Of a stretch of DNA of 64,000 nt, positions 28,390-37,104 are shown piece by piece; position 1 is the first letter of the stretch; every line of letters begins with the position of its first letter. The stretch is from Francisella halioticida (GTDB lineage Bacteria > Pseudomonadota > Gammaproteobacteria > Francisellales > Francisellaceae). The notes below the pieces were generated by a model. It was not told the DNA's origin and ran no database searches. It saw only the letters and a program-made list of their open reading frames with translations. The stretch is taken from the NCBI RefSeq assembly GCF_002211785.1, contig NZ_CP022132.1:2133431-2197430 (forward strand), in the 5' to 3' direction. The translations under genes and the position numbers were made by a program.

Positions 28390-29241
28390 ATGTTTTTTAA
28401 AAACCTAACTGCATTTAAAATTACTGATATTAATATTGATATCTTTGAAGATTCAATTAATAAATTGGCTTTTATACCGTGTAGTAAATCCCAAAGATCA
28501 ACTAAAGGATTTATAAACCCCTTTATTAAAGGTGAAGAAAACTGTCTTTTTAGATTTAATCATTTAGCGGCTTTTTGTTTAATGACTCAAGACAAACTAC
28601 TTCCAGCTCAAATTATTAATCAAGAAGCACAAGCATATATAGAAGAGTTAGAAGAAACTCGTTATGTCGGTAAAAAAGAAAAAACTGAAATCAAAGAAGA
28701 TACTGAGCAAAGACTATTACCCCAAGCATTTAGTAAATTTAAAAAGATCTATGGCTATTTAGATCTTACAAATAACTATTTAATTATTGATAACGTATCT
28801 TATAATCAAATAGCTGATATATTAGAATTACTACAAAGATGTGAAGCTAGATTTGAACCAGTACAAAAAGATGAAACAGAAATACTTACTAATTGGTTTA
28901 TAGACAATGCTAATCCTTTAGATGTTGAGATATCAGACAAATGTAAACTTACTAGTGATATTGGTGACGGTGTAGCTAATATTTCATGTCAAGGATCAGC
29001 TATGTTAAATGAGCAAATCAAATCATTTGTAGAAGCTGGTGGATATATCACTGAATTAGCTATAGTCTGGAATGAGCAATTAGCTATGACTGTTAATACT
29101 AAACTACAATTTAAATCAATTAAGTTTTTAGATGGAATTAAAGATCTTAATAATAATGAAAGCCAAGAAGCAGATCTACTATTAATGTCTGATATATTCG
29201 CTGAATTAATCAAATCAATGGATAAATGGAACGATGAATAA
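28390..29241 (+). CDS. rdgC: RdgC-like recombination-associated protein
   Basis: 283 residues aligning by eye along E. coli RdgC: MFFKNLTAFKIT at the start, LAFIPCSKSQRSTKGFINP, KLLPAQIINQEAQ, LLPQAFSKFKKIYGYLD, and near the end VEAGGYITELAIVWNEQ, KSIKFLDGIKD and ADLLLMSDIFAELI. RdgC forms a DNA-encircling dimer that restrains RecA. It overlaps the next gene by 8 bases. Found with HU, SSB and a Y-family polymerase, it suggests a phage or integrative-element DNA maintenance module; it could also be the host copy displaced here. Confidence 0.8.
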   Translation: MFFKNLTAFKITDINIDIFEDSINKLAFIPCSKSQRSTKGFINPFIKGEENCLFRFNHLAAFCLMTQDKLLPAQIINQEAQAYIEELEETRYVGKKEKTEIKEDTEQRLLPQAFSKFKKIYGYLDLTNNYLIIDNVSYNQIADILELLQRCEARFEPVQKDETEILTNWFIDNANPLDVEISDKCKLTSDIGDGVANISCQGSAMLNEQIKSFVEAGGYITELAIVWNEQLAMTVNTKLQFKSIKFLDGIKDLNNNESQEADLLLMSDIFAELIKSMDKWNDE

Positions 29242-29668
29242 GACAACAAAACTCTTTGTAGCACTTGGTATATCTACACTAGCATTAACAAGCTGTAGTA
29301 ATACTCAAATGGCAATTACAGGCTTAGCTTTAGCTGGGGTTGCTACTGGCTATCTAGCTTATAATTGGATGAATAATCCAGATGCATCTAATGCATACGA
29401 GAAAACTCCTAAAGAAGTTACACAAGCAGTTAATGATATTTTAAAATCTTCTGGATATACAGTTATTAAAACTGAGAATAATAGTAAAGATAATACTCAC
29501 ATGATAGAAGCCCAAAACAATCAAGGTAAAAAAGTGGATTTTGCTATTAGTCCAGTAGCAAGTAATCCAAATCAAGCAAAACTATATATTAAAGGTACTA
29601 GTTTTAGCGGAGTATCAAAAGCAGAATCACAAATACTTTTGAACAAAATAAATAAAAAGCTTATGTAA
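29234..29668 (+). CDS. Small lipoprotein with glycine-rich membrane segment
   Basis: 144 residues with a lipoprotein signal (FVALGISTLALTSCS, lipidation at Cys) and a second hydrophobic stretch (GLALAGVATGYLAYNW). The remainder has a YtxH/BON-like feel (VTQAVNDILKSSGYTVIKTE) but no family is secure. The start overlaps the end of rdgC by 8 bases. A membrane-anchored lipoprotein inside a DNA-metabolism operon is odd; entry exclusion is one possibility if the block comes from a conjugative element. Confidence 0.6.
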   Translation: MNKTTKLFVALGISTLALTSCSNTQMAITGLALAGVATGYLAYNWMNNPDASNAYEKTPKEVTQAVNDILKSSGYTVIKTENNSKDNTHMIEAQNNQGKKVDFAISPVASNPNQAKLYIKGTSFSGVSKAESQILLNKINKKLM

Positions 29669-29768
29669 TAAAGTAGATTTATACTTTACAACAATTAGAA
29701 ACTAATTATATAGTTAGTTTTGACAGTGCTTTTAAAACTATTGCCAAAATAATAAAGAGGTAAAATAT

Positions 29769-30044
29769 ATGAATAAAAATGAATTAATACATACTATTGC
29801 AGCTGATGCTGATGTAAGTTTAGAAATAGCTAAAACTTGTTTAGATGCTTTGACTAATGCTGTGACAGATTCTCTTAAAAAGAAAGAAGATGTTACTCTT
29901 GTTGGTTTTGGTACATTCCAAGCTAAGAAAAGAGCTGCTCGAGATGGTAGAAATCCAAAGACTGGTGAACCTATTAAAATAGCTGCAGCTACTGTGCCAA
30001 GTTTTAAAGCTGGTAAAACTCTAAAAGATACTATTAAAGGTTAA
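29769..30044 (+). CDS. HU-family DNA-binding protein
   Basis: 91 residues, full HU length, with the signature [26 protein letters not shown] (split: beta arm and Arg-Asn-Pro tip). AGAGG lies at the right distance before the ATG. It bends DNA non-specifically and helps replication and recombination. SSB starts 2 bases after its stop. It is probably an accessory paralogue of the chromosomal hupB. Confidence 0.9.
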   Translation: MNKNELIHTIAADADVSLEIAKTCLDALTNAVTDSLKKKEDVTLVGFGTFQAKKRAARDGRNPKTGEPIKIAAATVPSFKAGKTLKDTIKG

Positions 30045-30046
30045 TT

Positions 30047-30562
30047 ATGGCTAAAGGCACAGTAAATAAAGTTATACTTCTTGGTAGGCTTGGTAATGAT
30101 CCAGAAATTAGACAGACTCAAAGTGGTACTATAGTTGCTACTATTAGTTTAGCTACTAATGAAGTATTCAAAGAAGAGACTCAAACTGAATGGCATAGAG
30201 TAGTTATCTTTGGTAAAGGTGCTGAGGTTATTCAACAGTATTGTAAAAAAGGTGATGCTTTATATGTTGAAGGTAGAATTAGAACTAATAAGTGGCAAGA
30301 TAACTCTGGACAAGATAGATACTCTACAGAGGTAATTACTAGTAACTTTCAATTATTAGGTGGTGGTAATCAAGATAACCGCCCTGCTCCTAGTTATGAT
30401 AATTATCCTGAAGCTCAACAAGGTTCTGCTCCGACAAATAATCAATCAGCCGCTGAGACAGTAAATGATGACTATGCCAAGGTTAAAGGTAAAACTGCTA
30501 AGGATAATGTCCCATCGTTTGATGAAATCAATAAAAACTTTGATGATGATATACCTTTCTGA
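30047..30562 (+). CDS. ssb: Single-stranded DNA-binding protein
   Basis: 171 residues. An OB fold (NKVILLGRLGNDPEIRQTQSG ... EWHRVVIFGKGAEV ... LYVEGRIRTNKWQD) spans residues 1-110, then a disordered Gln/Asn/Pro linker and the acidic tip DDDIPF that recruits partner proteins. The order HU-SSB-orf-UmuC is unlike a housekeeping ssb locus, so this is likely a mobile-element SSB. Confidence 0.9.
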   Translation: MAKGTVNKVILLGRLGNDPEIRQTQSGTIVATISLATNEVFKEETQTEWHRVVIFGKGAEVIQQYCKKGDALYVEGRIRTNKWQDNSGQDRYSTEVITSNFQLLGGGNQDNRPAPSYDNYPEAQQGSAPTNNQSAAETVNDDYAKVKGKTAKDNVPSFDEINKNFDDDIPF

Positions 30563-30569
30563 ATAAATT

Positions 30570-30785
30570 ATGATCCAAATGGAAACAGATACTAAATATT
30601 ACAATATCTCAATTATTAACGACTTATTTAATGATATTCTAGTTGTCTGTGATTATGGATCTAAAATTACTAAATTATCCCACCGTAAAAATATTAATGT
30701 TGCTTCTATGGCAGAAGCGAATAAAATAATTGATAAGCTAATAACAATTAGAGAAAATCATGGATACACAAGATGTTTGGACTAG
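30570..30785 (+). CDS. Unknown 71-residue protein before the polymerase
   Basis: Starts 7 bases after ssb and overlaps the polymerase gene by 26 bases. No UmuD-like cleavage site or Ser/Lys dyad is present, so it is not a UmuD. Content: YYNISIINDLFNDILVVCDY, then a small helical C-terminus (MAEANKIIDKLITIRENHG). Its place suggests it is co-translated with the polymerase. Family unknown. Confidence 0.6.
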   Translation: MIQMETDTKYYNISIINDLFNDILVVCDYGSKITKLSHRKNINVASMAEANKIIDKLITIRENHGYTRCLD

Positions 30786-31998
30786 ATGTATTGCTCTTGT
30801 CGATATGCAGGCATTTTTCCCTTCTTGTGAGAAAGTAGATTTCCCTGAGCTTAAAAATAAACCAGTCGTCGTTATTAATGGTAATTCAGGAACTACTATA
30901 ATATCTTCATGTTATATAGCTAGGTCTTATGGAATTAGAACAGGAATGCATTTAAAAGAAGCTTATTCCTTATGTCCTGATATTGTTATTAGATCATCTA
31001 GACCTAATAGATATTCTGAAATATCCGCAAATATTATGAATGCTATTAAAAATATCACTCCAGATGTTGAAGTATTTAGTATTGATGAATGTTTTATGGA
31101 TTTAAAGCCTGTTTTAAGTTTATATAAATCCGTAGAAAACATTGCTACTTTAATTAGAAAAATAGTTTTTGAGGTTAGTGGCGGTATTGTCTGTTCAATT
31201 GGTATTAGTGAAGGTAAGCTTACAGCTAAATTCTGTGCTGGATTAAATAAAGGTAAAACTACAATAGTTCCACCTCATCAAATTAAAGACTATATTGCTA
31301 ATCATGACTTAGCTAAAATGTGTGGTATTGGACCAAGCCTTGTTAATTATCTAAATTCAAAAGGATACTATAAATGTGGTGATTTAGAACATGCTCCTAA
31401 AAATCTATTATCTAGTATTCGTGGAGATACTGGAGCTAGGCTACAATCAGCTTGCCTTGGTCATGATCCAGTACCAGTTAACACAAAATATCAAAAACCT
31501 AAATCTATTGGTCATAGTAAAGTATTACCTCCAAAGACAACAAATAGAAATCAGATAGAAGGAGTGCTACATCAATTAGCTCATCGATTAACTAGAAGAC
31601 TAAGGTCACAAGATTTTGTTACTCCTCGAGTAGCTATATTCCTACAAGCACAAAGACACTGTATTAAAAAAGTATATAATTTTGAACATAACACTAGCTC
31701 AGATACAAATTTCAATAAGTCAATAATTGAACATTTAAAGCTATGGAAAGGTGAACCTTTATATAAAGTAGGTTTAGCATGCGATAAACTATATGATAAA
31801 GATAAAGGACAGATTGATATGTTTGCAACATCAGATAGTAAATCAAGTAGGATTGATGCCGTTAAAGATGCTATTGCTAATAAATTTGGTAAAGATAAAT
31901 GTAGATATGCAACTGAACTAAATGCTGATGATATGAACATGATTCCTGTTATCGCTTTTAATTTTGATGCTACAAGTAAAAATAAGAATAGTTTATAG
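30760..31998 (+). CDS. Y-family translesion DNA polymerase (UmuC/ImpB-type)
   Basis: 412 residues with catalytic motif I CIALVDMQAFFPSCE (residues ~11-24), VVVINGNSGTTIISSCYIAR, and motif SIDECFMD (~107), whose Asp-Glu bind the metal. Then comes the helix-hairpin-helix thumb (MCGIGPSLVNYLNSKGYYKC) and little finger. Length and text fit UmuC, slightly short at the C-terminus. No umuD is beside it. The last ~280 codons are duplicated at 18034-18879. Such polymerases on mobile DNA give damage-induced mutagenesis. Confidence 0.85.
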   Translation: MDTQDVWTRCIALVDMQAFFPSCEKVDFPELKNKPVVVINGNSGTTIISSCYIARSYGIRTGMHLKEAYSLCPDIVIRSSRPNRYSEISANIMNAIKNITPDVEVFSIDECFMDLKPVLSLYKSVENIATLIRKIVFEVSGGIVCSIGISEGKLTAKFCAGLNKGKTTIVPPHQIKDYIANHDLAKMCGIGPSLVNYLNSKGYYKCGDLEHAPKNLLSSIRGDTGARLQSACLGHDPVPVNTKYQKPKSIGHSKVLPPKTTNRNQIEGVLHQLAHRLTRRLRSQDFVTPRVAIFLQAQRHCIKKVYNFEHNTSSDTNFNKSIIEHLKLWKGEPLYKVGLACDKLYDKDKGQIDMFATSDSKSSRIDAVKDAIANKFGKDKCRYATELNADDMNMIPVIAFNFDATSKNKNSL

Positions 31999-32830
31999 AT
32001 TATGTTCCCGTAGCTCAGTAGGATAGAGCGGTCGCCTCCTAAGCGACAGGTCGGATGTTCGAATCATCTCGGGAACGCCATTAATTTAAAACAAAATAGT
32101 TACTAGCTACTAACAGCTTTTAAGAATAAAAAGACTAACAAAAAACATAACCATATAATTAAGAGAAATTATGAAATCTAAAATATATTTATTAATACTG
32201 TTAACCTGCGCACCTATTACTTTGTTATATGCTGATATAAATAATAGGCTTGTTTTATCTAACTTCAAATGTAGTCAAGTATTACATAATAAGTATATGG
32301 ATATATGTTTTGACTATAATTATAAGTCAGCTTTAGCTGTTGACTATAATATTACAAAAGCAGACATGTATAAGAAAAAACTAAGTAGAAGTAGAGTTAA
32401 ATTCCATGCAGACTCACGACTTCCAGTAAAATGTAGAATGAGTCCTTATTCATATAAAAAGACAGGTTTTGATAGAGGTCATTTAGCCCCTAATGGAGCT
32501 TTTAATTATGATAAATCAGCACAAAAAGCTACTTTCTCTATGGCTAATATGACACCTCAATACCCTAAAGTAAATAGAACTGCTTGGAGTAAAGCTGAAA
32601 GATATTCAAGAGTTACTGCTGTTAAGCTTGGTAGTGTTAATGTACTTGATATAGTATATTTCAGCGAAAAACCAAAAACTTTAAAGGATGGTCAAGCAAT
32701 TCCGAAAGGATATGCAAAAATAATTACAAGTAAACAGCATGATTTTCAAAGATGTTTCTATTACAAAAATATTAAAAACCCCGATTTGAAACTAAAAGAT
32801 CATATAGTAAAGTGTTCTGACTTGAAATTA
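31240..32830 (+). repeat. 1.59-kb exact duplication, right copy
   Basis: Counterpart of 18121-19711, same orientation, offset 13119. It is embedded in the longer intact operon, so this copy is probably the ancestral one. Confidence 0.85.
32004..32080 (+). tRNA. tRNA-Arg(CCT), copy 2
   Basis: Same 77-nt cloverleaf as at 18885, anticodon CCT, CCA encoded. It lies 5 bases after the polymerase stop, so it may be transcribed with the module or have served as an integration site. Confidence 0.95.
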
Positions 32831-32836
32831 AAGTAA
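32171..32836 (+). CDS. Secreted DNA/RNA non-specific endonuclease, copy 2
   Basis: 221 residues, signal peptide and DRGHLAPNGAF catalytic motif as in copy 1; the last residue is Lys. In this copy the gene belongs to the larger block of polymerase, tRNA, nuclease and HigBA. Four Cys residues in the mature part (CSQVLHNKYMDIC, CRMSPY, RCFYY, CSDLK) fit a periplasmic or exported protein with disulfides. Confidence 0.85.
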   Translation: MKSKIYLLILLTCAPITLLYADINNRLVLSNFKCSQVLHNKYMDICFDYNYKSALAVDYNITKADMYKKKLSRSRVKFHADSRLPVKCRMSPYSYKKTGFDRGHLAPNGAFNYDKSAQKATFSMANMTPQYPKVNRTAWSKAERYSRVTAVKLGSVNVLDIVYFSEKPKTLKDGQAIPKGYAKIITSKQHDFQRCFYYKNIKNPDLKLKDHIVKCSDLKLK

Positions 32837-32911
32837 GAATATTTCAATAAAGCTATTATTATATCGAGTATTGATATATCATATAAATATAGAAAGTTAA
32901 ATAGTTGATTC

Positions 32912-33202
32912 ATGATAATAAATTTTGCAAGTCAATCAGCCAACGATATATATAATGGTGTCTCAAGTAAGCATGCTCGTAAAATACCAAATACAATATA
33001 TAAAACAGCTATTAGAAAACTTGATATGGTTAATGCTGCCAAAGTTATAGAAGATTTAAGAATACCTCCTAATAATCGTTTAGAGCAATTAAAAGGCAAT
33101 TTAAAAGAATATCACTCAATTAGAATAAACGACCAATATAGAGTGATATTTAAATGGAAAGATAACAATGCTTATGATGTTGATATAGTTGATTATCATT
33201 AA
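32912..33202 (+). CDS. higB: HigB-type toxin of a toxin-antitoxin pair
   Basis: 96 residues of the RelE/HigB fold: SKHARKIPNTIYKTAIRKLDMV, LRIPPNNRLEQLKGNL and YHSIRINDQYRVIFKWKDN are the classic HigB blocks (plasmid maintenance killer). It cuts mRNA at the ribosome. The toxin precedes its antitoxin, the order typical for hig loci, with a 21-base gap. Complete. Confidence 0.9.
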   Translation: MIINFASQSANDIYNGVSSKHARKIPNTIYKTAIRKLDMVNAAKVIEDLRIPPNNRLEQLKGNLKEYHSIRINDQYRVIFKWKDNNAYDVDIVDYH

Positions 33203-33223
33203 GTAACTATAGGGAGTAAAATT

Positions 33224-33514
33224 ATGCTTATACCATCAAATAGAAAACCAACACATCCAGGTGAAATATTACTACATGAATTTATTGAACCTCTATCAAT
33301 AACACAAACAAAATTAGCAAATCATTTAGGTTGGACTTATGCAAGAGTTAATGAGATTGTAAATGGCAAAAGAGGAATAACAGCCGACAGTGCATTATCA
33401 TTAAGTGAAACTTTTGGAGTAACACCTGACTTTTGGCTAAATTTACAAATGCTATATGATTTATATAGTGCGAAACAGACACACAAACATGTGGCACCAT
33501 TAGAGGTAGCATAA
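33224..33514 (+). CDS. higA: HigA-type antitoxin
   Basis: 96 residues with the HigA opening NRKPTHPGEILLHEFIEPLS and a Cro/CI helix-turn-helix (ITQTKLANHLGWTYARVNEI). It ends in the usual helix (FGVTPDFWLNLQMLYDLY). GGAG lies before the ATG. It neutralises HigB and represses the pair. Confidence 0.9.
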   Translation: MLIPSNRKPTHPGEILLHEFIEPLSITQTKLANHLGWTYARVNEIVNGKRGITADSALSLSETFGVTPDFWLNLQMLYDLYSAKQTHKHVAPLEVA

Positions 33515-33558
33515 TGATTAAAAGTCGCAGGACAGTATAAATGATGACAGAGGTCTTA

Positions 33559-33904
33559 ATGAAAAGAAGTGATCTATCAGATAAGTTAATACATTTTACA
33601 AAAGGTGAAAGCAAAGAGATTTCCTTTCAAAATTTATTAGAAATACTAGATAATGGAGTATTATTGGGGTCCTGTGAAAATATAAAAGGAAAATGGGATT
33701 GTATTTGTTTTACCGAAACTCCTAAAGGAATTATTGAGAAAAATGGATTTGGTAAAAATAGATATAGTGAGTTTGGGATTATTTTTAATAAAAGAGAATT
33801 GTTCAATATGGGTGCTAGGCCTGTAATATATCAGACAAATAAGGAATGTGATTTACTACATAAATCTATTAGGTGGAAAAATGTAAGGTATGATGAAGAT
33901 ATCG
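33559..33904 (+). pseudogene. HFTKG/CFTETP family protein, cut by IS-D copy 3
   Basis: I prefer the ATG at 33559 (AGAGG upstream) to the one at 33541. Residues: SDLSDKLIHFTKGESKEISF, LLEILDNGVLLGSCENIKG, CICFTETPKGIIE, YSEFGIIFNKRELFNMGARP and VIYQTN. This His-Phe-Thr-Lys ... Cys-Phe-Thr-Glu-Thr-Pro ... Gly-Ala-Arg-Pro-Val-Ile-Tyr pattern recurs in uncharacterised proteins, some near phage-defence genes (possibly AbiGi-like); I am not sure of the family. The frame is interrupted at 33905 and ends in IS DNA, so about half the protein is lost. Confidence 0.6.
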
Positions 33905-34738
33905 GGTTCTGTCGCAAACTGTCAGTATCATGAGTATATAGTATAATTTTATCATAGATTTTATTTCAAAATACAAATGATAGATTTCACAGGTAGGCAC
34001 TTTACCAAATTATTGATACTTCAAGCAGTCAGATGGTATTTATCATATCCATTGAGTTATAGGCATGTAGAAGAACTAATGAAAGAGCGAGTAATTAAGG
34101 TAGACCATAGCACTATCAATCGTTGGGTTATCAAATATTCTAAAGAATTAGAGATAGTCTTTAGTAATAGTTTTAGAAAATATGGTAGCTATATAAGCTG
34201 GAAGATGGATGAAACCTACCTTAAGCTTAAAGGTAAAGATGTTTATTTATACAGAGCTATAGATAAACACGGAGATACTTTAGAGTTTATGGTTAGTGAA
34301 AAAAGAGATGAAAAAGCTGCGCGTAAATTCTTTAAGAAAACTATTGGTAAACATGGTTTACCAGATAAATTAAATGTAGATAAATCAGGAGCCAATGAAG
34401 CTGCTTTATTAACTATCAATATCTTTCTATTCTTGCTTGGTATATGGTTAACCTATGGTATAGAGATTAGACAAAACAAATATCTAAATAATTTGATAGA
34501 GCAAGATCATAGAAGTATCAAAAGATTGATACGCCCCATGATGGGTTTTAAATCTTGGGATTCTATGGATTCTACTATAGCTGGTTATGAATTAGTAAAT
34601 ATGATTAAAAAAAGTCAGCATATTTACGCTGAAAATATGACTGTTTGGGATCAATTTTATAGCATAGCTGGATAACTGTATCTAGAGGATAATTATTTTA
34701 TAAAAATTGTGACTATACTGGCAGTTTGCGACAGAACC
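33905..34738 (+). mobile_element. IS-D copy 3 (IS6 family)
   Basis: 834 bp with perfect GGTTCTGTCGCAAACTG ends. The left side is the truncated HFTKG gene, the right side a topoisomerase tail; no duplication (AGATATCG / TCTTTTTG). Confidence 0.9.
33977..34675 (+). CDS. IS-D copy 3 transposase
   Basis: 232 residues, same as copy 1 at the protein level (AARKFF, KKSQH subtype), with DDE residues intact. Confidence 0.9.
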   Translation: MIDFTGRHFTKLLILQAVRWYLSYPLSYRHVEELMKERVIKVDHSTINRWVIKYSKELEIVFSNSFRKYGSYISWKMDETYLKLKGKDVYLYRAIDKHGDTLEFMVSEKRDEKAARKFFKKTIGKHGLPDKLNVDKSGANEAALLTINIFLFLLGIWLTYGIEIRQNKYLNNLIEQDHRSIKRLIRPMMGFKSWDSMDSTIAGYELVNMIKKSQHIYAENMTVWDQFYSIAG

Positions 34739-34792
34739 TCTTTTTGAAATTAATTTCAAAGGCAAAAAAGTCGATAAAGAAAAAGGGGAATA
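34739..34792 (+). pseudogene. Last codons of a type IA topoisomerase paralogue
   Basis: Reads LFEINFKGKKVDKEKGE then TAA, parallel to the end of the topoisomerase tail at 40748-41077 (TFADLKGKPMMDK), and like it followed by a homologous small gene. IS-D copy 3 removed the rest. Confidence 0.5.
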
Positions 34793-34812
34793 ATGTTATT
34801 TCCCTTTTTTTG
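34780..34812. terminator. Hairpin with A/T tails after the topoisomerase remnant
   Basis: AAAGGGGAATAA and TTATTTCCCTTT form a 12-bp stem (one G-T) around TG, with A-run before and T-run after: a two-way Rho-independent terminator. Confidence 0.7.
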
Positions 34813-34856
34813 ACCACGATTGAGGTAAAGCAATGAGAAAACTGTAGGACGTTAAT

Positions 34857-35258
34857 ATGAATAAACAAGCTATCAATTTGACACAAGAATTATGTGAGCT
34901 ATTAGAATATATCTCTGATATAGCTATCCAAATACGCATGAACTCTTCATATAGGTCAGAATATAAAAATCTTAATCATTATTCTGATGCACCAATCAAA
35001 ATTAGTAAAATTCTAGATAATGTTATGGAGTACTCCCATGTTATCCATGAGTTTCATGTTCTAAGTAATGCTATTAAGTCAAATAATTTTCATGAAACAG
35101 TTAAAGAGTGTGGTTTTCAGGTTAAAAGGTGTGAAGCTTTAAAAGCTTATCTTAAAAATAACGATGTTGAAAATAGTAAATCGATCATCAATATAGTTGA
35201 TAGAGGTATAGCAATATTTGAGTCAATTATATTTAAAACAAAACAAGCACTTAATTAA
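34857..35258 (+). CDS. Unknown 133-residue helical protein of a duplicated module
   Basis: No family recognised. It is all helical with TQELCELLEYISDIAIQIRM, HYSDAPIKISKILDNVMEYS and a C-terminal half with CEALKAYLKNNDVENSKSII. Its first 61 residues are ~90 % identical to the shorter ORF at 41140, and the leader DNA before both is also similar. In both places it follows the tail of a topoisomerase IA gene, so topoisomerase plus this gene is a unit. A role in DNA processing of a mobile element is inferred from that neighbour only. Confidence 0.6.
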   Translation: MNKQAINLTQELCELLEYISDIAIQIRMNSSYRSEYKNLNHYSDAPIKISKILDNVMEYSHVIHEFHVLSNAIKSNNFHETVKECGFQVKRCEALKAYLKNNDVENSKSIINIVDRGIAIFESIIFKTKQALN

Positions 35259-35347
35259 GGAGTTTACAAATGGAAATTAAATATTAGATTTAAAATGTTG
35301 AATGATCATTAAAAATAGCTAATTTTAATTTAAAAGGATACTTTATA

Positions 35348-36754
35348 ATGGGAAAGTTTTCATGCACGACTATTATTGTTGGTAATAAAGCATCTAATAA
35401 TGGAAGCATCATTCTTGCTAGAAATGATGATGGTGGACTTGGTAATAATGCCTCAAGGTTTATTTACCATTCACCAATGCGCTACGGGTATTTATATCAA
35501 AATATTATGGATTTAAATAATAAATTTAAATATCAATTACCTAATAAATTATTAGGGTATTCTGGATTGCCAGCATGGCAATCTCATAATAAAAGCTTTG
35601 AAGAGGCTGGTTTCAATGATGTTGGCGTGGGGATGTCTGCAACAGAAACAATTTTTAGTAATAATAAAGTTTTAGAAAATGATCCATATCTTAAAGATGG
35701 TGTGTCAGAAGAGGCTATAATAACAATTATATTACCACAAATTAAAACGGCTAAAGAGGGTGTTAAATGTTTAGGTAATATAATTGAAAATTATGGTTCA
35801 GCTGAAGGGTTTGGGGTAGGATTCGCTGACAAGTATGAGGCATGGTACCTTGAAAATGCTGGAGGGCATAATTGGGTAGCATTAAGAATACCAAATGATA
35901 AGTATTTTATATCAGCTAATCAAAGTAGAATAGGAATTATAAACTTTAAGGATAAAAAAAATATTTTAATGTCTAAGAATCTAATTAATTTTGCTAGAGA
36001 TTCTGAACTATATAAGTCAGGCGATTTTAATTTCAGAGAAATTTATAGTAAAGACGATTTATCAGACAGAGATTATAATTATCCACGGGTTAAGTATTTA
36101 CAAAACGTATTTACTTCTTCAGAAAAAAATAAATCTTATTACAAGAATAGTTTACCAACTTTCTTAATGCCAGAAAAGAAAATTTCAATTACGGATATAG
36201 AAAAGGGTTTACAAAGCCATTTTGAGGGAACTCTACTAAATACTTATCAATTTCCGTCAAAAATAAGACCAATTTCAGTATATAGAACTAAACAGTCTCA
36301 TATATTATGTTTAAGAAAAAATTTACCTATATCTATAGCAAATATAAAATACTTAAGCTTAGGAATGGGCGCTTTAAGTATTTATATGCCTTTTTACTAT
36401 GGAGCTAAAATCCCTTCAGCATATCAAATAGGCGATAATAATGCAGATGATTTTTCAGCATATTGGATATTTAGAAAGTTACAAATGATAGGAATGCTAA
36501 ATTTTACTGAATATGCTCCAATAATTAAACATGGCTATAGTGCATTAAATACACAAATAAAAGATAAACAAATAGTATTTGAAAAAAAATATTTGGAAAT
36601 ATATCAAATATTTCCTGAGAAAGCACAAAAATTATTAGATGATTTTACATCTTATGCAGTAGCTAGCATATTTACTTTAACGAAGACTTTAACTAATGAG
36701 TTAATAACCATTGAATCAAACAGAATTAATACAGAAAATTTTTTTAGTGAGTAA
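35348..36754 (+). CDS. C69-family dipeptidase (PepD-like)
   Basis: 468 residues. The N-terminus MGKFSCTTIIVGNKASNNGS carries the C69 catalytic Cys6, exposed after a short cleavage, followed by ILARNDDGGLGN (Arg-Asn-Asp of the Ntn fold). VGVGMSATETIF, SAEGFGVGFADKYEAWYLE and NQSRIG are further family blocks. It should cut dipeptides in the cytosol, a source of amino acids for an intracellular or protein-eating life. It is intact and isolated, with no signal peptide. Confidence 0.8.
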   Translation: MGKFSCTTIIVGNKASNNGSIILARNDDGGLGNNASRFIYHSPMRYGYLYQNIMDLNNKFKYQLPNKLLGYSGLPAWQSHNKSFEEAGFNDVGVGMSATETIFSNNKVLENDPYLKDGVSEEAIITIILPQIKTAKEGVKCLGNIIENYGSAEGFGVGFADKYEAWYLENAGGHNWVALRIPNDKYFISANQSRIGIINFKDKKNILMSKNLINFARDSELYKSGDFNFREIYSKDDLSDRDYNYPRVKYLQNVFTSSEKNKSYYKNSLPTFLMPEKKISITDIEKGLQSHFEGTLLNTYQFPSKIRPISVYRTKQSHILCLRKNLPISIANIKYLSLGMGALSIYMPFYYGAKIPSAYQIGDNNADDFSAYWIFRKLQMIGMLNFTEYAPIIKHGYSALNTQIKDKQIVFEKKYLEIYQIFPEKAQKLLDDFTSYAVASIFTLTKTLTNELITIESNRINTENFFSE

Positions 36755-37104
36755 TCTGAAGCGTTATATTGCAAATAGGACCGGTGTTAAGCTATGTGCG
36801 ATGAAGGGCCACATTTAAATTGGAAAAGATTTGATATACATACATTGTAGAGGATTTTATATAATTTGGCTAATTTTATGATTTTAATATTAGAGTTCAA
36901 AATAACGGTTCTTTTTTTAAACTTTATGAAATAACTTATAAGTATTGTAAATAAAGGATCTCAAGGTTTGAATATGTTGTTTAATTTATCTAAGTTTAGA
37001 AAAGCTAATTTAGCTTGCAAAATTAAACTTAACATTATTTGGCTTATAGGAACGGAACCCCTAATGGTATATCCATATCAATAAAAAATGGTATCTAAAT
37101 TAAC
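36755..37104. other. Gap after the dipeptidase
   Basis: 350 bases between genes that end toward each other. No convincing hairpin terminator, RNA gene or IS end seen. A short GC-richer patch (36780-36815, ccggtgttaagctatgtgcg) stands out but matches nothing else in the window. Confidence 0.3.

Noticed and set aside
29720..29754. TTGACA before the HU gene as a promoter
   Set aside because: No -10 box at 16-18 bases; the nearest AATAAT is too far.
30570..30785. 71-residue protein before the polymerase as UmuD
   Set aside because: Too short and without Ala-Gly cleavage site or Ser-Lys dyad.
32912..33904. HigBA plus the HFTKG protein as a three-gene defence system
   Set aside because: The third gene is truncated by an IS and the HigBA pair is complete by itself; co-function cannot be claimed.
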